Part shown: piece by piece, positions 61,122 through 64,000 of the stretch | Numbering within the stretch: the stretch's first letter is position 1 | Layout of the letters: each line of letters starts with the position of its first letter | Translations under genes and position numbers: made by a program | The notes under the pieces: model-generated | What the model was told of the DNA's origin: nothing | The model's database searches: none | What the model saw: the letters and a program-made list of their open reading frames with translations, nothing else | DNA from: Planctomycetota bacterium | Lineage (GTDB): Bacteria > Planctomycetota > UBA1135 > GCA-002686595 | Direction: 5' to 3' | DNA length: 64,000 bases | Assembly (NCBI GenBank): GCA_029250885.1 | Contig: JAQXEK010000021.1 | Location: forward strand, 1 to 64,000

Positions 61122-63902
61122 CTAGTCTTCCACGAGGCCGCGCAGCTCTTGGAGCTTGAGCAGGGCCTCGATGGGCGTCATGGAGTTCACGTCGAGGGTG
61201 CGCAGAAGGGCTTCCGTCTTGGACTTGAGCGCCTCCTTGGGGGCAGCGACCGGCTGTGTATACGTCGAGCCGGCTGTAGCGACGGGCGGGCGCTCGTGGG
61301 TCGGCGTCTCGGACTCGAGGTCGCGCAGGATTTCTTCGGCGCGCACGAGAACCTGGCTGGGCACGCCGGCGAGGCGCGCCACGTGGATGCCATAGCTGCG
61401 GTCGGTGCAGCCCTCGACGATGCGGTGCAGGAAGGAGATCTCTTCGCCGGTCTCGCGCACGGCTACGTTTAGGTTGCAGACGTCGGAGAAGGTGTCTTCG
61501 AGTGCCGTCAGCTGGTGGTAGTGGGTGGCGAACAGGGTGCGCGCGCCGATGTTCTCGTGCATGTGCTCGACTAGAGACCAGGCCAGGGCCAGGCCGTCGT
61601 AGGTGCTGGTGCCGCGCCCGACCTCGTCCAGGATGACCAGGGACTTGGACGTGGCGTTGTTTAGGATGTTCGCGATCTCAATCATCTCGACCATGAACGT
61701 CGACGCACCGCGGCTGATGTCGTCGCCGGATCCAACCCGGGTGAAGATGCGGTCGGTGACGCCCAAGTGGGCCGACTGGGCGGGCACCCAGGAGCCAACC
61801 TGGGCCAGCAGAGTGATCAGCGCGGTCTGGCGGATGTAGGTCGACTTACCCGCCATGTTGGGGCCGGTCAGGATCGCGATGCGGCGGCTAGAGTCGGCGG
61901 CTGCGTCCAGAGTGCTGTCGTTTGGGACGAAGGCCTCGCAGGCGGCGGACTGCTCGATGACCGGGTGGCGGCCCTCGACAATGCGTAGGCAGTCGTCGTT
62001 CGCAATGGTCGGCGCGCAGTAACGCATCTCGGCGGCGACCTCGGCCAGGCCCGAGAGAACGTCCAGCTCAGCTAGGCCGCGCGCCGTGTCTAGGATACGT
62101 CCGATCTCAGCGGCCACGCCATCGCGCAGCTTGCCAAACAGCTCGTACTCTAGGTCGCGGCTGAGCTCTTCAGCCTTGAGCACCTTCGTCTCGAACTCCT
62201 TGAGCTCGGGCGTGATGTAGCGCTCGCAGGTCTTGATCGTCTGCTTGCGGATGTATCGGTCGGGCACGCGATCCACCTGGCCGCGCGGCACCTCAAGGAA
62301 GTAGCCGAAGACCGAGTTGTAGCCGATGCGCAGGCCGGTGATTCCCGTGAGCTCGCCTTCGCGGGCTTGGAACTGGGCCATTGCCTGCTTGCCACTACCG
62401 GAGATCTCGCGCAGCTCGTCCAGCTCGGCGTGGAAGCCATCGCGCACCAGGCCGCCCTCTTTGATGGCCATGGGCGGCGAGTCCACGATCGTATTACGAA
62501 TCTGTGAGGTCACGTCTTCGAGAGCGTCGAGTCGCTCCTCGAGTTCGCGCAAAATGGGCGATCCCACCGTGGCGAGCTGCAGCTTGATTGGGGGAACCAC
62601 GGCCAGGGATGCGGCCAGGGCAACCAAGTCCCGGCCGGTGGCGCGACCCGTGGAGAGCTTCGCGACTAGGCGCTCGATGTCTAGTACGTCCCGCAGGACC
62701 TCGCGGATCTCCTCACGCAGGAAGACCGTCTGTACGAACTCCGTGACACCATCTTGGCGCTTCGTGATCGCGTCGACCTGGGTCAAGGGCGACAGCAGCC
62801 ACTCGCGCATGAGCCGCGCGCCCATGGGCGTGATCGATCGGTCCACCGCGTCCAGTAGCGTGCCCTCGCGGCGCTCACCGCGCTGGGTCACGACCAGTTC
62901 GAGGCAAGAGCGCGTGGCGTGATCCAGCACCAAGTGATCTGTGGGCTCGACCTTCTGGATGTGCCGCACGTGGTCGCAGCTCGCGCGCTGGGTCTCCTCC
63001 AGGTACTCGATCAATGCACCCGCCGCGGACACTACCGGCGACTCGTCAGAGAAGCCATAGCCTTCCAAGGTCTTGACCTTGAAGTGCCGCTCGAGAGCGC
63101 GCCGCATGCCGTCGCGATCAAAGCGCCAGTCGTCGCGCTCGGTGACGCGCTGGCCCAACCGCCCGCGCAGCTCGACGCCATCTTCCCAGCGATCCTCCAG
63201 GGTCAACGGCCAGAGCAATTCCGCTGGGCGAATCCGCGCCAGCTCGTCGTCGATCTCGTCGGGGGTAAGCTCAGCCGCGGAGAAGCTGCCGGTGGAGACG
63301 TCGACCCAGGCGAGCCCCGCCTTGGGCGCACCCTTGCCCGTGGTGATGAATACACTAGCTAGGTAGTTGCTCTCTTTCGATTCTAGTGCGTTCTCTTCCG
63401 TCAGTGTGCCCGGCGTCACAATGCGCACAACACCCCGGTCCACAATGCCCTTTACATGGCGCGGGTCCTGCAGCTGCTCGCAGATCGCAACCTTGAAGCC
63501 CTTGCGCACAAGCCGGATCAGGTAGTTCTCCGCCGCCTTCACAGGGATGCCCGCCATGGGGATCGCGTTTGCACCCTTGTCGCGAGCTGTCAAGGTTAGC
63601 CCGATCTCGCGGGACGCGATCACTGCGTCCTCGCCAAACATCTCGTAGAAGTCGCCCATGCGGAAGAAGAGCAGAGCACCCGGCGCGTCCTTCTTCGCCT
63701 TGTTGAACTGCTGCATCATGGGCGTCACACCGCCCTTCTTCTTGGCCTTCTTTTTCTTCGCTGGTGCTGGAGCGGGAGCGGCAGCTCCACCGCCAGACTC
63801 CGCCGAAGTATTGGGCGCACCGTCAGCATGCTCATCCTTACGCACCGCGTCCGTCTTCGCCTCTTCCACCGTGCCCCAATCCAAAAAGTCTTTCTGATCC
63901 AT
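61122..63902 (-). CDS. mutS: DNA mismatch repair protein MutS
   Basis: 926 residues. The first 75 are an extra acidic then Ala/Pro/Lys-rich tail (APAPAPAKKKKAKKKGG). Domain I starts VTPMMQQFNKAKK and has RMGDFYEMF, whose Phe and Glu read mismatched bases. The ATPase has Walker A TGPNMAGKSTYIRQ (about residue 680), Walker B VILDEVGRGTSTYDG and the FATHYHQLT block. The C-terminal dimer/tetramer helix-turn-helix (AEEILRDLES) is present, then a tail. It recognises base mismatches and small loops and recruits MutL. No mutL is in the window. Confidence 0.97.
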   Translation of the reverse strand: MDQKDFLDWGTVEEAKTDAVRKDEHADGAPNTSAESGGGAAAPAPAPAKKKKAKKKGGVTPMMQQFNKAKKDAPGALLFFRMGDFYEMFGEDAVIASREIGLTLTARDKGANAIPMAGIPVKAAENYLIRLVRKGFKVAICEQLQDPRHVKGIVDRGVVRIVTPGTLTEENALESKESNYLASVFITTGKGAPKAGLAWVDVSTGSFSAAELTPDEIDDELARIRPAELLWPLTLEDRWEDGVELRGRLGQRVTERDDWRFDRDGMRRALERHFKVKTLEGYGFSDESPVVSAAGALIEYLEETQRASCDHVRHIQKVEPTDHLVLDHATRSCLELVVTQRGERREGTLLDAVDRSITPMGARLMREWLLSPLTQVDAITKRQDGVTEFVQTVFLREEIREVLRDVLDIERLVAKLSTGRATGRDLVALAASLAVVPPIKLQLATVGSPILRELEERLDALEDVTSQIRNTIVDSPPMAIKEGGLVRDGFHAELDELREISGSGKQAMAQFQAREGELTGITGLRIGYNSVFGYFLEVPRGQVDRVPDRYIRKQTIKTCERYITPELKEFETKVLKAEELSRDLEYELFGKLRDGVAAEIGRILDTARGLAELDVLSGLAEVAAEMRYCAPTIANDDCLRIVEGRHPVIEQSAACEAFVPNDSTLDAAADSSRRIAILTGPNMAGKSTYIRQTALITLLAQVGSWVPAQSAHLGVTDRIFTRVGSGDDISRGASTFMVEMIEIANILNNATSKSLVILDEVGRGTSTYDGLALAWSLVEHMHENIGARTLFATHYHQLTALEDTFSDVCNLNVAVRETGEEISFLHRIVEGCTDRSYGIHVARLAGVPSQVLVRAEEILRDLESETPTHERPPVATAGSTYTQPVAAPKEALKSKTEALLRTLDVNSMTPIEALLKLQELRGLVED

Positions 63903-64000
63903 AGTCCTATTGTCCGGCGCTCAGGTCCGAGCCCGGGACGACGAGTTTAGCAGCCCGCTCTCGAAAGCAGCAGCCCCCCGTGCTAAAGCCGTTTTCGCCC

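Noticed and set aside
1-64000. CRISPR array, transposase, prophage or integron
   Set aside because: No regular direct repeats, transposase or recombinase motifs, or att-like repeats were seen. The nuclease with Cas4-like cysteines has no cas neighbours.

Overview
The window is a gene-dense (~60% GC by eye) bacterial chromosome segment with about 50 protein genes on both strands. I see no rRNA, tRNA, transposase, phage gene or CRISPR array. The host is Gram-negative-like: lipoprotein signals, FadE, the MEP-pathway enzyme IspH, L11 methyltransferase and MutS. A DUF6288 protein, an S9 peptidase, a sulfotransferase, an archaeal-type II methionine aminopeptidase, a PEP-CTERM-type sugar transferase, and weak or absent Shine-Dalgarno sites before many genes suggest a marine Planctomycetota-like lineage. 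This placement is inference; no rRNA is present to confirm it.

Layout. 1-3 kb: the 3' end of a peroxiredoxin-like gene, then an NmrA/DUF4345-like/DUF1772 operon divergent from an AraC regulator. 3-10 kb: S9 peptidase, DUF1289 protein, and a three-gene unit (DUF2325-like, ATP-grasp-like, YchJ). 10.1-15.5 kb: a complete, compact and unusual phosphate uptake operon, pstS-phoU(fusion)-pstC-pstA-pstB1-pstB2. 15.5-17 kb: two small genes and a possible structured RNA. 17-21 kb: a three-subunit molybdenum hydroxylase whose FAD subunit carries the extra four-cysteine insert of 4-hydroxybenzoyl-CoA reductase. 21.5-30 kb: B12-type radical SAM protein, histone-deacetylase-like hydrolase, thioesterase, ispH preceded by a radical-SAM-like protein lacking its cluster cysteines, tandem rhodanese lipoprotein, methyltransferase, glycosyltransferase, DUF4870 protein. 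30-37.5 kb: fadE, glpD, prmA, sulfotransferase, lipoprotein esterase. 37.5-43 kb: a Cas4-like/RNase H-like nuclease (DUF2779) beside a large Fe-S DinG/Rad3-type helicase. 43-51 kb: DUF6288, topA, amino-acid dehydrogenase, YjbQ, DsbA-like protein and a kinase. 51-64 kb: YfhO-like membrane protein, type II map, a glycosyltransferase with an inserted beta-rich domain, desaturase, CNNM/CorC-type protein, CPA2 antiporter and mutS.

The strongest lead is the phosphate operon. It encodes two PstB ATPases with complementary motif loss. PstB1 keeps the LSGGQ signature but has lost the Q-loop glutamine and switch histidine. PstB2 keeps Walker A/B, Q-loop and histidine but has LSLEE instead of LSGGQ. As a heterodimer they would form one consensus and one degenerate ATP site, the arrangement known from asymmetric ABC exporters. 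The same operon encodes a PhoU fused to a low-molecular-weight phosphatase-like domain that lacks its catalytic cysteine and arginine. Together they suggest a phosphate importer with asymmetric ATPase sites and a modified PhoU sensor.
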